Shown in pieces: positions 1 to 6,982 of a stretch of 14,707 bases of DNA. The stretch spans positions 1 to 14,707 of the forward strand of contig CAMNLN010000055.1 in NCBI GenBank assembly GCA_946543025.1, given 5' to 3'. Source of the DNA: an uncultured Verrucomicrobiota bacterium (GTDB taxonomy: Bacteria; Verrucomicrobiota; Kiritimatiellia; RFP12; UBA1067). The notes under the pieces are model-generated. The model saw nothing but the letters and a program-made list of their open reading frames with translations, searched no databases and was not told the DNA's origin. The position numbers and the translations under genes were made by a program. Each line of letters starts with the position of its first letter. Position 1 is the stretch's first letter.

Positions 1-405
1 GGGAGGCGGCTCGGGAATCGGTTCGGGGAGAGGTTCGGGCGTGGGCGAAGGTTCCGGTGCAGGCTTGGGCGGAGGAACAACGACGGGCGGCGGCTCGGGA
101 ATCGGTTCGGGCATAGATGCTGGTGCCTGCACGGGCACGTCCCTCGTCCGGACAATTGGCGCACGGCGTCCTTCATAGATGTCCATGAACTCCTTGACTA
201 GCGGCAATGGATCGAGGTCGACGCATTCGGCGTAGAGCTTGACAAATCCGCGACCGTAGATTGGCGCGGCGATGCGATGGAAGTCTTCGTTTTCCATTTC
301 CTCGACGATCTGGACGAGCATGCGCGTCTTCGAGGCGATCTGCGAGGTGGTGAGGCCCTTGGCTTCACGGGCGGCTCTGAGGGTTTCTCCGAATGAGGTG
401 TTCAT
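1..405 (-). CDS. RodZ-like helix-turn-helix protein, N-terminal part (cut by window edge)
   Basis: The 135 visible residues begin MNTSFGETLRAAREAKGLTT. Residues 3-75 match the Xre-type helix-turn-helix of RodZ/YmfM cell-shape proteins, including the family's IYGRGFVKLYAE stretch (49-60). RodZ links the MreB cytoskeleton to the elongation machinery at the inner membrane. From about residue 98 the chain is a proline/glutamate linker with repeated PEPIPEPP units, encoded by an exact 23-bp direct repeat at 5-27 and 89-111. The membrane segment and periplasmic domain expected after the linker lie outside the window. It starts 22 nt after ftsK with no promoter between, so it is probably the last visible gene of the ftsH operon. 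No strong Shine-Dalgarno is visible. Other HTH proteins with proline-rich tails are possible, but the IYGRGF motif favours RodZ. Confidence 0.8.
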   Translation of the reverse strand, partial: MNTSFGETLRAAREAKGLTTSQIASKTRMLVQIVEEMENEDFHRIAAPIYGRGFVKLYAECVDLDPLPLVKEFMDIYEGRRAPIVRTRDVPVQAPASMPEPIPEPPPVVVPPPKPAPEPSPTPEPLPEPIPEPPP

Positions 406-427
406 TTTTGGGTCTCGTGGTTCGTGG

Positions 428-3118
428 TTAAAGGGTGGCTCCGAACGGGTCGTCGTCGTCCGGCGGAAGGGAGTCGGAGTCAGGACGGTTGCTGTCGGGG
501 TGGACCGGAACACCCTCGCCGTCGGCGGTGGCGTCGGGGGACGTGCCGCCGGTGAGGAGCGTTTCGGGATCAAGGAGAATTTCACGCGGGCCTGCGCCCT
601 TGGCGGGGCCGATGACGCCGCGTTCCTCCAGCAGGTCGATGAGGCGGGCGGCGTGGTTGTATCCGATGCCCATGCGGCGCTGGAGGTGCGAGGTGGAAGC
701 GCGCTTGGTGGCCTGAAGGACCTCGAGCGCGCGGCGGTAGAGCTGATCCTCCTTGCTCTGTGTCATGCCTGCGGGGGCAGGCATTCCGTTGGCCGAGGCG
801 GCGGCGAGCGGTTCCTCCGATTCGTCCGAACCGTCGCTGTCGTCTCCGTCGAGTCCCTCGGCGGGGTCGGCCTCCTTGATCTTTTCAAGACGCTTGGTGA
901 GGGTTTCGTCGAATTGCGGGTTGGAATGTTCGCCGATAAAGGCAAGGATACGCTCGATCTCCTCGTCGGAGATGTAGGATCCCTGTGCGCGGAGGAGACG
1001 GCCGTCGGAAAGCTTGAAAAGCATGTCGCCCTTGCCGATGAGGGATTCTGCGCCCTGGGCGTCGAGGATCGTGCGCGAGTCGATGGCGCTGGAGGTCTTG
1101 AAGGCGACGCGGCCGGGGATGTTGGACTTGATGGTGCCGGTGATGACCTTGGTGTCCGGGCGCTGCGTGGCAAGAATGAGGTGGATGCCGGCGGCGCGGG
1201 CGAGGGCCGTGAGGCGGGCGATGAGGGGATCGACCTCCTTCTGCGCGGCCTGCATGATGTCAGCCACCTCGTCGATGATGATGACGATATAGGGAATGGT
1301 GCGGGGCAGGTCGGGATTGCCCCCCACGGTCGTCTCCTCGCCGCCGAGCATGTCCGGCTGCGTGATCGTCTTGCGGTTGTTGAAGTCGACGATGTTGCGA
1401 CACTTGGCGCGCTGGAACATCTTGAGGCGCTTCTCCATCTCGACGACGGCCCAGCGGAGGCCGAACATGACTTTCTTCGTGTCGTTGATGACGGGAACGA
1501 GCAGGTGCGGAAGGGCGTTGTAGGAGGTGAACTCCACGCGCTTGGGGTCGACCATGATGAACTTCAGCTGCTCGGGCGTGCGGCACATGAGGAGGCCGTT
1601 GATGATGGAGTTCAGGCACACGGACTTGCCTTGGCCGGTGGCGCCGGCGACGAGCAGATGCGGCTGCTTTGCGAGGTCCACCACGAGGTCGTTGCCTGCG
1701 GCGTCCTTGCCGAGGAGGAGCGGCAGCTGGAACTTCGAGGGCGAGTTCTTCTGCCAGAGCTCGCCGTCGATGATCTCGCGGAAGCAGACGGAGGCCGGGA
1801 AGGCATTCGGCACCTCGATGCCGACGGCGTTCTTGCCGGGAATCGGGGCTTCGATTCGGAGACTCTTGGCCTGAAGCGTCATCTGAAGGTTACGGGCGAG
1901 GCCGGCGACCTTTTCGACGCGTGTGCCGAGGTCGAGCGAAAGCGCATATTGGGTCACGACGGGTCCGGCCACGTAGTAGGCGAGCGTCGCGTTGACGTCG
2001 AACACCTTGAGCGTATCGACGAGCCGTTGGCCCATCGCCTCGATGTCCTCGCCAGGGCCTCCCTGCTTGGGCGGCACCTCGTTGAGGAGCGTGACGGGCG
2101 GCAGGACATAGGGCCCCTTGTCCTCCGGCTCCGCGACGACAGGGGCCTGCACGGCAGGCGCGGCAGGAGGAGCGACGGGGACAGGCTTGGCGGGGGCTGC
2201 GGGCGCGGAACGCGCGGGGACGATGGGCTGGGGCGCAGGCTGGGCGGGGGCAGAGGGTGCGATATCTTCCCGGGCGGGGAAGAAGTCGCGCGTGGCGGCT
2301 TCCTGCATGCGGCGTTGGGCCTCCAACTTCGCCTGGCGTTCGGCCTCCTTGGCGGCCTGCTCGGCCTCGCGTTCCTTGCGGCGCGCCTCCTTTTCCGCTT
2401 CCCGGGCGGCCTTCGCGGCGGCCTTCTCGGCGGCGATGCGCTCCTTCTCGGCAAGCCGTTCGGCATCCGCGGCTTCCTTCGCGGCTTTCGCGGCGGCGAT
2501 GGCCGCTTCCTTCTCCTCGTCGGAAATCGCCTGTCGGCGATCGGCCGCCCAAGCCGTCAGAAATCCGATGGCGCCGATGATATTGCGGAAACCGACCGTG
2601 AGCAGGACGGCGAAGAGCGCGAGGCTGGCCATCAGCACGCCGGATCCGAATGGGGAAAGCAGACGCGCGAGGCCGCGCGTCATGACGAGGTGACCCACCG
2701 CGCCACCGGCGTTTGGCGCGATGTTGATCGACATGAGCAACGGATGGATGGACGAGCCCATGCCCAGAAGCTGAAGCAGGCAGGTGACGGCCAGGACGAA
2801 CAGGATCACGCCGATCGTCCGGCGGCCCGGATGGAAGGAGTGCCCCAGCACCAGCCGCAGACCGCAAAACACGCAGACGAGCGGGACGGACCAGACGCCG
2901 AGCCCCAGCAGCTGATAGCCGACGTAGGCGAACCAGTCGCCCGTCACGCCGATCAGGTTCGAGGTGGGCTGCGGGGGCGTGCACAGGTCGGGGATGCTGC
3001 GCCAGTTGTAGGAGACGAGCGCGAGGAACGGGAAGAGGGCGATCGGGAACATGAAGAACCCGATCAGCCGCCGCCGGAGGCTGGATTCGCTTCCGCTTGG
3101 ATTATCGGGCTTGTTCAT
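428..3118 (-). CDS. ftsK: DNA translocase FtsK
   Basis: This 896-residue protein has the full FtsK/SpoIIIE layout. Residues 18-190 hold about four membrane segments that anchor it at the division septum. Residues 198-275 are an Ala/Glu/Lys/Arg-rich probable coiled coil, and 284-335 are a Pro/Ala linker. The RecA-like motor has Walker A GATGQGKS at 492-499, Walker B IVIIIDEVAD at 611-620 and TQRPD at 651-655. An acidic linker (750-770) leads to the winged-helix gamma domain at about 789-850, which in FtsK reads KOPS sites and activates XerCD. A further acidic tail (860-896) ends in DDDDPFGATL. The family role is pumping the terminus region of the chromosome through the closing septum. The start lies inside the end of the 49-residue gene (17-nt overlap), with AAGGGA about 10 nt upstream. 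The length is normal for a FtsK with a short linker. Confidence 0.96.
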   Translation of the reverse strand: MNKPDNPSGSESSLRRRLIGFFMFPIALFPFLALVSYNWRSIPDLCTPPQPTSNLIGVTGDWFAYVGYQLLGLGVWSVPLVCVFCGLRLVLGHSFHPGRRTIGVILFVLAVTCLLQLLGMGSSIHPLLMSINIAPNAGGAVGHLVMTRGLARLLSPFGSGVLMASLALFAVLLTVGFRNIIGAIGFLTAWAADRRQAISDEEKEAAIAAAKAAKEAADAERLAEKERIAAEKAAAKAAREAEKEARRKEREAEQAAKEAERQAKLEAQRRMQEAATRDFFPAREDIAPSAPAQPAPQPIVPARSAPAAPAKPVPVAPPAAPAVQAPVVAEPEDKGPYVLPPVTLLNEVPPKQGGPGEDIEAMGQRLVDTLKVFDVNATLAYYVAGPVVTQYALSLDLGTRVEKVAGLARNLQMTLQAKSLRIEAPIPGKNAVGIEVPNAFPASVCFREIIDGELWQKNSPSKFQLPLLLGKDAAGNDLVVDLAKQPHLLVAGATGQGKSVCLNSIINGLLMCRTPEQLKFIMVDPKRVEFTSYNALPHLLVPVINDTKKVMFGLRWAVVEMEKRLKMFQRAKCRNIVDFNNRKTITQPDMLGGEETTVGGNPDLPRTIPYIVIIIDEVADIMQAAQKEVDPLIARLTALARAAGIHLILATQRPDTKVITGTIKSNIPGRVAFKTSSAIDSRTILDAQGAESLIGKGDMLFKLSDGRLLRAQGSYISDEEIERILAFIGEHSNPQFDETLTKRLEKIKEADPAEGLDGDDSDGSDESEEPLAAASANGMPAPAGMTQSKEDQLYRRALEVLQATKRASTSHLQRRMGIGYNHAARLIDLLEERGVIGPAKGAGPREILLDPETLLTGGTSPDATADGEGVPVHPDSNRPDSDSLPPDDDDPFGATL

Positions 3119-3251
3119 CTGCGGCGGGTCCCTTCATGATGAAGGACGGCGTGTCGCGCAAGGCGTCCTTCATGGCGAAATAGATGACGACGGCGAGGAT
3201 GAGGGCGAGTATCTTCAGTCCCCAGTTGCCTTTTGTCGGGAAAAGTTTCAT
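3102..3251 (-). CDS. 49-residue single-pass membrane protein resembling the N-terminal anchor of CdaR/YbbR
   Basis: The protein starts MKLFPTKGNWGLKILALILA, continues with one hydrophobic helix (about residues 11-26) and a short polar tail, and stops after 49 residues. The NWGLKILALILAVVIYF segment resembles the extreme N-terminus of YbbR-domain proteins (CdaR), which sit next to CdaA and modulate its activity. The YbbR repeats that normally follow are missing. The start overlaps the cdaA stop by 4 nt (ATGA), with GAGGAG 8 nt upstream, and the stop lies 17 nt inside ftsK. The position directly after cdaA, the good ribosome site and the anchor-like sequence all argue for a real translated gene. 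A reduced CdaR is inference. It could instead be an unrelated small membrane protein, or a truncated remnant kept for translational coupling. Confidence 0.72.
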   Translation of the reverse strand: MKLFPTKGNWGLKILALILAVVIYFAMKDALRDTPSFIMKGPAADEQAR

Positions 3252-4189
3252 GATGCTTTCTCCTCGGTTTGGGACGCCGCTTCGGAGTTGATGGCCTCTC
3301 CGGCCGGAGGCGCGTGGTGCGCAGGCTTCCCGAACAGGCGGGGATGCTTCTCCCTGCGGCGGCGGAGCCAGTCGGCAAAGGCTTCGGCGGTCGTCTTCTG
3401 CTGGGGCATCGCCTTGCGCACCCAACGGAGGATAGCGGTGCGAGAGGCCTCGCCCGTGTCCGGATAGCGGATGAGCTTGCCGTTGTGCGCCACGGAGATG
3501 CGGCCCGTCTCCTCCGAGACGACGAGCACAAGCGCGTCGGTTTCTTCGCTCAGGCCGACAGCCGCGCGGTGCCGCATGCCGGATGTCGAGAGGTCGCTCA
3601 TGCTCGAGACGGGGAAGAGGCAATGCGCGGCGGCGATTCGGCCGTGGCGCATCACCACGCCGCCGTCGTGAAGCGGCATCGGCTCGGTGAAGATGGCGAA
3701 GAAGAGCTCGGGGGAAACGAGCGCGTCGAGCGAGACGCCCGTGGCCTCGTAGCCGCGCAAGGAGATGCCGCGCTCGAAGGCGATCAGCGCGCCGGTCCTC
3801 GCCTTGGCGAGCTTGAAGAGGATCGAGACAATCTGGTCGGGCGTCGTATGCGAATGCATGCCCTGCGCGCGACGGCGGTCCGAGAACAGGAACGCGCCCA
3901 TCGAGGCGAGGCCCCGGCGGATCTCGGGCTGGAAGATGACGACGCTCGACACGGCCAGGTAGATGAGCAGCCAGCGCACGACGGCAGAGAGAACCTTGAA
4001 ATGGAACAGCTGCGTGAACGCGATCAGGAGCACGAAGAGGATCGCGATGCCCATGAGCGCCTGGCCGAAGCGGGAGCCGCGCGCCGCCTTGAGGATGGCG
4101 TAGATGACGACGTACAGGATGAGGATCTGGACGGCGTCGGGAAGCCAGGCGGCGATCTGCGCGAAGATTTCCTGCCACGGTACGTTCAT
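3248..4189 (-). CDS. cdaA: Diadenylate cyclase CdaA (DacA), c-di-AMP synthase
   Basis: This 313-residue membrane enzyme is expected to condense two ATP into cyclic di-AMP, a messenger for potassium/osmotic balance and envelope homeostasis. Three membrane helices fill about residues 18-86. The DAC domain follows (about 90-245), with PLHDGG at 172-177, the RHR motif at 206-208 and SEETG at 225-229. The usual DGA motif reads DGG here. The tail (265-313) is basic and proline/alanine-rich, longer than needed. I chose the ATG at 4189 because a perfect AGGAGG lies 6 nt upstream and the ATGA overlap with the folP stop is typical of coupled genes. A longer frame from 4306 would run far into folP. Neighbours are folP upstream and a CdaR-like miniature protein downstream, consistent with the cdaA-cdaR arrangement known in other bacteria. 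Confidence 0.94.
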   Translation of the reverse strand: MNVPWQEIFAQIAAWLPDAVQILILYVVIYAILKAARGSRFGQALMGIAILFVLLIAFTQLFHFKVLSAVVRWLLIYLAVSSVVIFQPEIRRGLASMGAFLFSDRRRAQGMHSHTTPDQIVSILFKLAKARTGALIAFERGISLRGYEATGVSLDALVSPELFFAIFTEPMPLHDGGVVMRHGRIAAAHCLFPVSSMSDLSTSGMRHRAAVGLSEETDALVLVVSEETGRISVAHNGKLIRYPDTGEASRTAILRWVRKAMPQQKTTAEAFADWLRRRREKHPRLFGKPAHHAPPAGEAINSEAASQTEEKAS

Positions 4190-4995
4190 GCTACGCCTCC
4201 TGCCTTTTCTGACGCGGCCGCCAACGCCTCGGCCACCTGCAGCGCCTGGCGGGTCTCCTTCACGTCGTGGACGCGCAGGACGGACGCGCCGTTCATCGCG
4301 CACCACACGGCCGCGCCCACGCTCCCGCCGAGCCGGTCGTGCGGATCTTCCGCACCCGTGAGCGCGCCGATGACGCGCTTGCGAGAGACGCCTATCAGCA
4401 CAGGCGCCTTCTGCGCGAGCCGACGGACGCCGCCGAGGAGGGCCACGTCTTCCTCGCGCGTGGTGCCGAAGCCGATCATGGGGTCGATGACGAGCTGAGA
4501 TCGAAGGTTGAGGATTGAAGATTGTGCATCGGCGTTGTCGGCCTTTGAACGCCGATCGTCAAAGAGGAAACTGGCCGGCAGCACGAGGCCGCAGCGCGTC
4601 TTGCGCGCGAGCTCAAGCATGGCGGGGACGGACTTCGCGTAGACGCAGTTGAGGATTGCGGCGCCGTCGCAGAGGGCGCGCTCGGCCGTCTCGGGGTGGT
4701 ACGTGTCGATGGAGATCGGCATGGTCGGCTGCTCGCGCGCGAGGATGCGCAGGACGGGTTCAAGACGAGCCCACTCGGCTTGCCAGGAGAGGGGCGTCGC
4801 GCCGGGGCGGGTGGATTCCGCGCCGAGATCGAGAATGTCGGCGCCGTCACGCGCGAGTGTGCGCGCGCGTGAAAGAGCCGCCTCGGTACGCAGGCAACGC
4901 ACACCGTCCGAGAACGAATCGGGCGTAATATTGACGATTCCCATGACGCGCGTCCGGGAAAGGTCGATCTCAAACTGTCGGCAGGTCCACGTCAT
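4186..4995 (-). CDS. folP: Dihydropteroate synthase
   Basis: This 269-residue TIM-barrel enzyme joins 6-hydroxymethyl-dihydropterin diphosphate with p-aminobenzoate in folate synthesis and is the sulfonamide target. Visible motifs are GIVNITPDSFSDG (19-31, pterin/diphosphate loop), LDLGAESTRPGA (55-66), SIDTYHP (95-101), ILN (114-116), IDPMIGFG (170-177), GVSRKR (202-207) and RVHDVKE (241-247). The pterin-site Asp/Asn, the Lys and the diphosphate-binding Arg/His are therefore all kept. Odd points: the loop usually reading LMHMQG is replaced by VLPASF (138-143), and residues 145-167 form a charged low-complexity loop. The start overlaps the end of ftsH by 26 nt with no clear Shine-Dalgarno, so reinitiation is likely. 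The ftsH-folP order is also seen in proteobacteria. Confidence 0.95.
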   Translation of the reverse strand: MTWTCRQFEIDLSRTRVMGIVNITPDSFSDGVRCLRTEAALSRARTLARDGADILDLGAESTRPGATPLSWQAEWARLEPVLRILAREQPTMPISIDTYHPETAERALCDGAAILNCVYAKSVPAMLELARKTRCGLVLPASFLFDDRRSKADNADAQSSILNLRSQLVIDPMIGFGTTREEDVALLGGVRRLAQKAPVLIGVSRKRVIGALTGAEDPHDRLGGSVGAAVWCAMNGASVLRVHDVKETRQALQVAEALAAASEKAGGVA

Positions 4996-6937
4996 TGGCT
5001 TGAAGGTTTGGAGGTTGCGCTTCGCTTTCCGATTGCAAGACTTCTTCCTTTTCCAGACCGAGGAGCTTCTCGACCTCGCGGCCGTCCATCGTCTCCTTTT
5101 CGAGGAGGGTGGTCGCGAGGAGTTCGAGCTTGTCGCGGTTGTCGGTCAGGAGCTGGGTGGCGCGGGCGTAGGCGGAGGAGATGAGCTCCTGCACCTCGGC
5201 GTCGATGGCTTCGGCCGTCTTGGATGAGTAAGGCGGCGGCGCCTCGGCGGCGGCGAACTGGTTGGGCTCGATGAACGCCTGGAAGCCGAACTTCTTGCTC
5301 ATGCCGTAGCGGCAGACCATCGAGCGCGCGATGTCGGTGGCGACGGAGATGTCGGACGCGGCGCCGGTGGAGACGTCGTGCGTGTGCATCTCCTCGGCGA
5401 TGCGCCCGCCGCAGAGGACGGCAAGCTCGTCGAGGAAGTAGGTGCGGGAGCGGTTGAGGACGTCCTTCTCGGGGAGGGTCATCGTGACGCCGAGAGCGCG
5501 TCCGCGCGGGATGATGGACACCTTGTGGAGCGGGTCGGCGTTCTTTACGAGGAGCTGCAGCAGGGCGTGGCCGGCCTCGTGCCAGGCCGTGGTCTCGTAC
5601 TCCTTGCGGGTGAAGCCGGCGCTCTTGCGCTCGCGGCCCCAGAACACCTTGTCGCGCGCCTCCTCGAGGACGGCGTGGGGGATTTCCGTCAGGCCGTTGC
5701 GCGCGGCGAGGAGCGCGGCCTCGTTGATGATGTTGGCGAGGTCGGCGCCGGAGTGCCCGCCCGTGCCGCGCGCGAGGCGCGAGAGGTCGGCGTCGGGCGC
5801 GAGCTTCACCTTGGCGGCGTGGAGCTTGAGGATTTCCTCGCGGCCCTTGAGGGTGGGGAGGTCCACGTTCACCTGGCGGTCGAAGCGGCCGGGGCGCAGG
5901 AGGGCGGGATCGAGGATGTCGGGGCGGTTGGTGGCGGCGATTACGATCACGCCGTCGTTCGTGCCGAATCCGTCCATCTCCACGAGCATGGCGTTGAGCG
6001 TCTGGTCTGCGCTGCGCACGGCCGTCACGCCGCCTGCGTTGCGCTTCTGGCCCACGGAGTCGATCTCGTCGATGAAGATGATGCAGGGCGCGTTCTTCTT
6101 GCCCTGCTCGAAGAGGTCGCGCACGCGGCTCGCGCCCACGCCCACGAACATCTCCTCGAAGTCGCTGCCGCTGATGGAGAAGAAGGGCACCTGCGCCTCG
6201 CCGGCGATCGCCTTGGCGAGGAGCGTCTTGCCCGTGCCGGGCGGCCCCACGAGAAGGATGCCGCGCGGGATGCGCGCGCCGAGCTTCGTGAACTTGCCGG
6301 GGTCTTTCAGGAATTCGACGATCTCCTGCACCTCTTCCTTCGCCTCGTCCACGCCGGCGACGTCCTTGAACGTGATCTTCTTCTTGCCCTTGTTCTCGTC
6401 CAGGAGGCGCGCCCTGGACTTGCCGAAGGAGAACATGCCGCCTGCGCCGCCGCCCATCATCTTGCGGTAGATGAGAAACCACATGAGCGCGGCGAACACG
6501 CCGAAGATGAGCAGTTGCTGCATGAAGGGGCCGAAGAGCGGCTCGTCTTCGCGGATCGGGCACTTTACGCCGTTCTCGGAAAGGAACTCCATCAGCCGCT
6601 CGTTCTCGTTCGGGACGAGGTTCACGCGGAAGTCGGCGTTGTCGCCGCGCATGCGGCCGACGAGGTAGGTGCTGCCGGACTCCATCTTGCGCACGCGCTC
6701 GACGCGCTCCACGCGGTCCGCCTCCACGGCCGCGCGGAACTCCGTCTGGGACAGTTCGCGGAACCGCTTCTGCTCCGGGTTCATCAGGCGCATCGCCAGG
6801 AACGACGCGGCGATGACGGCAAATACGATCCATCCGCCGCGCCCGTTCGGCACACGGGCCGCGCGAGGCACGGGCCGTGGCTTCTTCGGGGCGGACGGAA
6901 CGCCGTCCGGACGCTCTTTATCTTGCTCTTCGGACAT
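4970..6937 (-). CDS. ftsH: ATP-dependent zinc metalloprotease FtsH
   Basis: From the ATG at 6937 the protein has 655 residues. A basic, proline-rich cytoplasmic start (1-33) leads to membrane helix 1 (34-51), a small periplasmic domain (about 52-135) and helix 2 (139-156). A glycine-rich linker precedes the AAA+ module, with Walker A GPPGTGKT at 231-238, Walker B IIFIDEID at 286-293 and a second region of homology at 336-354. The M41 peptidase has HEAGH at 453-457 and the third zinc ligand Asp in TGAASD (529). The family degrades misfolded membrane proteins and short-lived regulators. I chose this start because an extended -10 box ends 7 nt before it. The longer frame (ATG at 6982) would put the promoter inside the gene. 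It is first in the operon. Confidence 0.97.
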   Translation of the reverse strand: MSEEQDKERPDGVPSAPKKPRPVPRAARVPNGRGGWIVFAVIAASFLAMRLMNPEQKRFRELSQTEFRAAVEADRVERVERVRKMESGSTYLVGRMRGDNADFRVNLVPNENERLMEFLSENGVKCPIREDEPLFGPFMQQLLIFGVFAALMWFLIYRKMMGGGAGGMFSFGKSRARLLDENKGKKKITFKDVAGVDEAKEEVQEIVEFLKDPGKFTKLGARIPRGILLVGPPGTGKTLLAKAIAGEAQVPFFSISGSDFEEMFVGVGASRVRDLFEQGKKNAPCIIFIDEIDSVGQKRNAGGVTAVRSADQTLNAMLVEMDGFGTNDGVIVIAATNRPDILDPALLRPGRFDRQVNVDLPTLKGREEILKLHAAKVKLAPDADLSRLARGTGGHSGADLANIINEAALLAARNGLTEIPHAVLEEARDKVFWGRERKSAGFTRKEYETTAWHEAGHALLQLLVKNADPLHKVSIIPRGRALGVTMTLPEKDVLNRSRTYFLDELAVLCGGRIAEEMHTHDVSTGAASDISVATDIARSMVCRYGMSKKFGFQAFIEPNQFAAAEAPPPYSSKTAEAIDAEVQELISSAYARATQLLTDNRDKLELLATTLLEKETMDGREVEKLLGLEKEEVLQSESEAQPPNLQANDVDLPTV

Positions 6938-6944
6938 GCGAGGT

Positions 6945-6953
6945 AGTATAGCA
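6945..6953 (-). promoter_or_regulatory. Extended -10 promoter for the ftsH operon
   Basis: On the minus strand the sequence reads TGCTATACT, an extended -10 box, followed by 7 nt and then the ftsH ATG. No good -35 is present 16-19 nt upstream. With a start point about 7 nt below the box, the transcript would begin at or next to the ATG, and no Shine-Dalgarno is visible. Confidence 0.65.
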
Positions 6954-6982
6954 AAAAAGAGTGCGCCGTGCGGAAAAAACAC

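Noticed and set aside
272..3139. 955-codon open frame on the plus strand opposite ftsK
   Set aside because: It is fully antisense to a clear ftsK, has low-complexity Arg/Gly/Asp/Glu composition and no domain. Long antisense frames are expected in GC-rich genes.
5378..6946. 522-codon open frame opposite ftsH
   Set aside because: It mirrors the ftsH codons, has no recognisable motif and no promoter or ribosome site of its own.
6951..6980. Possible terminator between the permease and ftsH (T-runs on the minus strand)
   Set aside because: There are two T-runs, but no inverted repeat of useful length precedes either.
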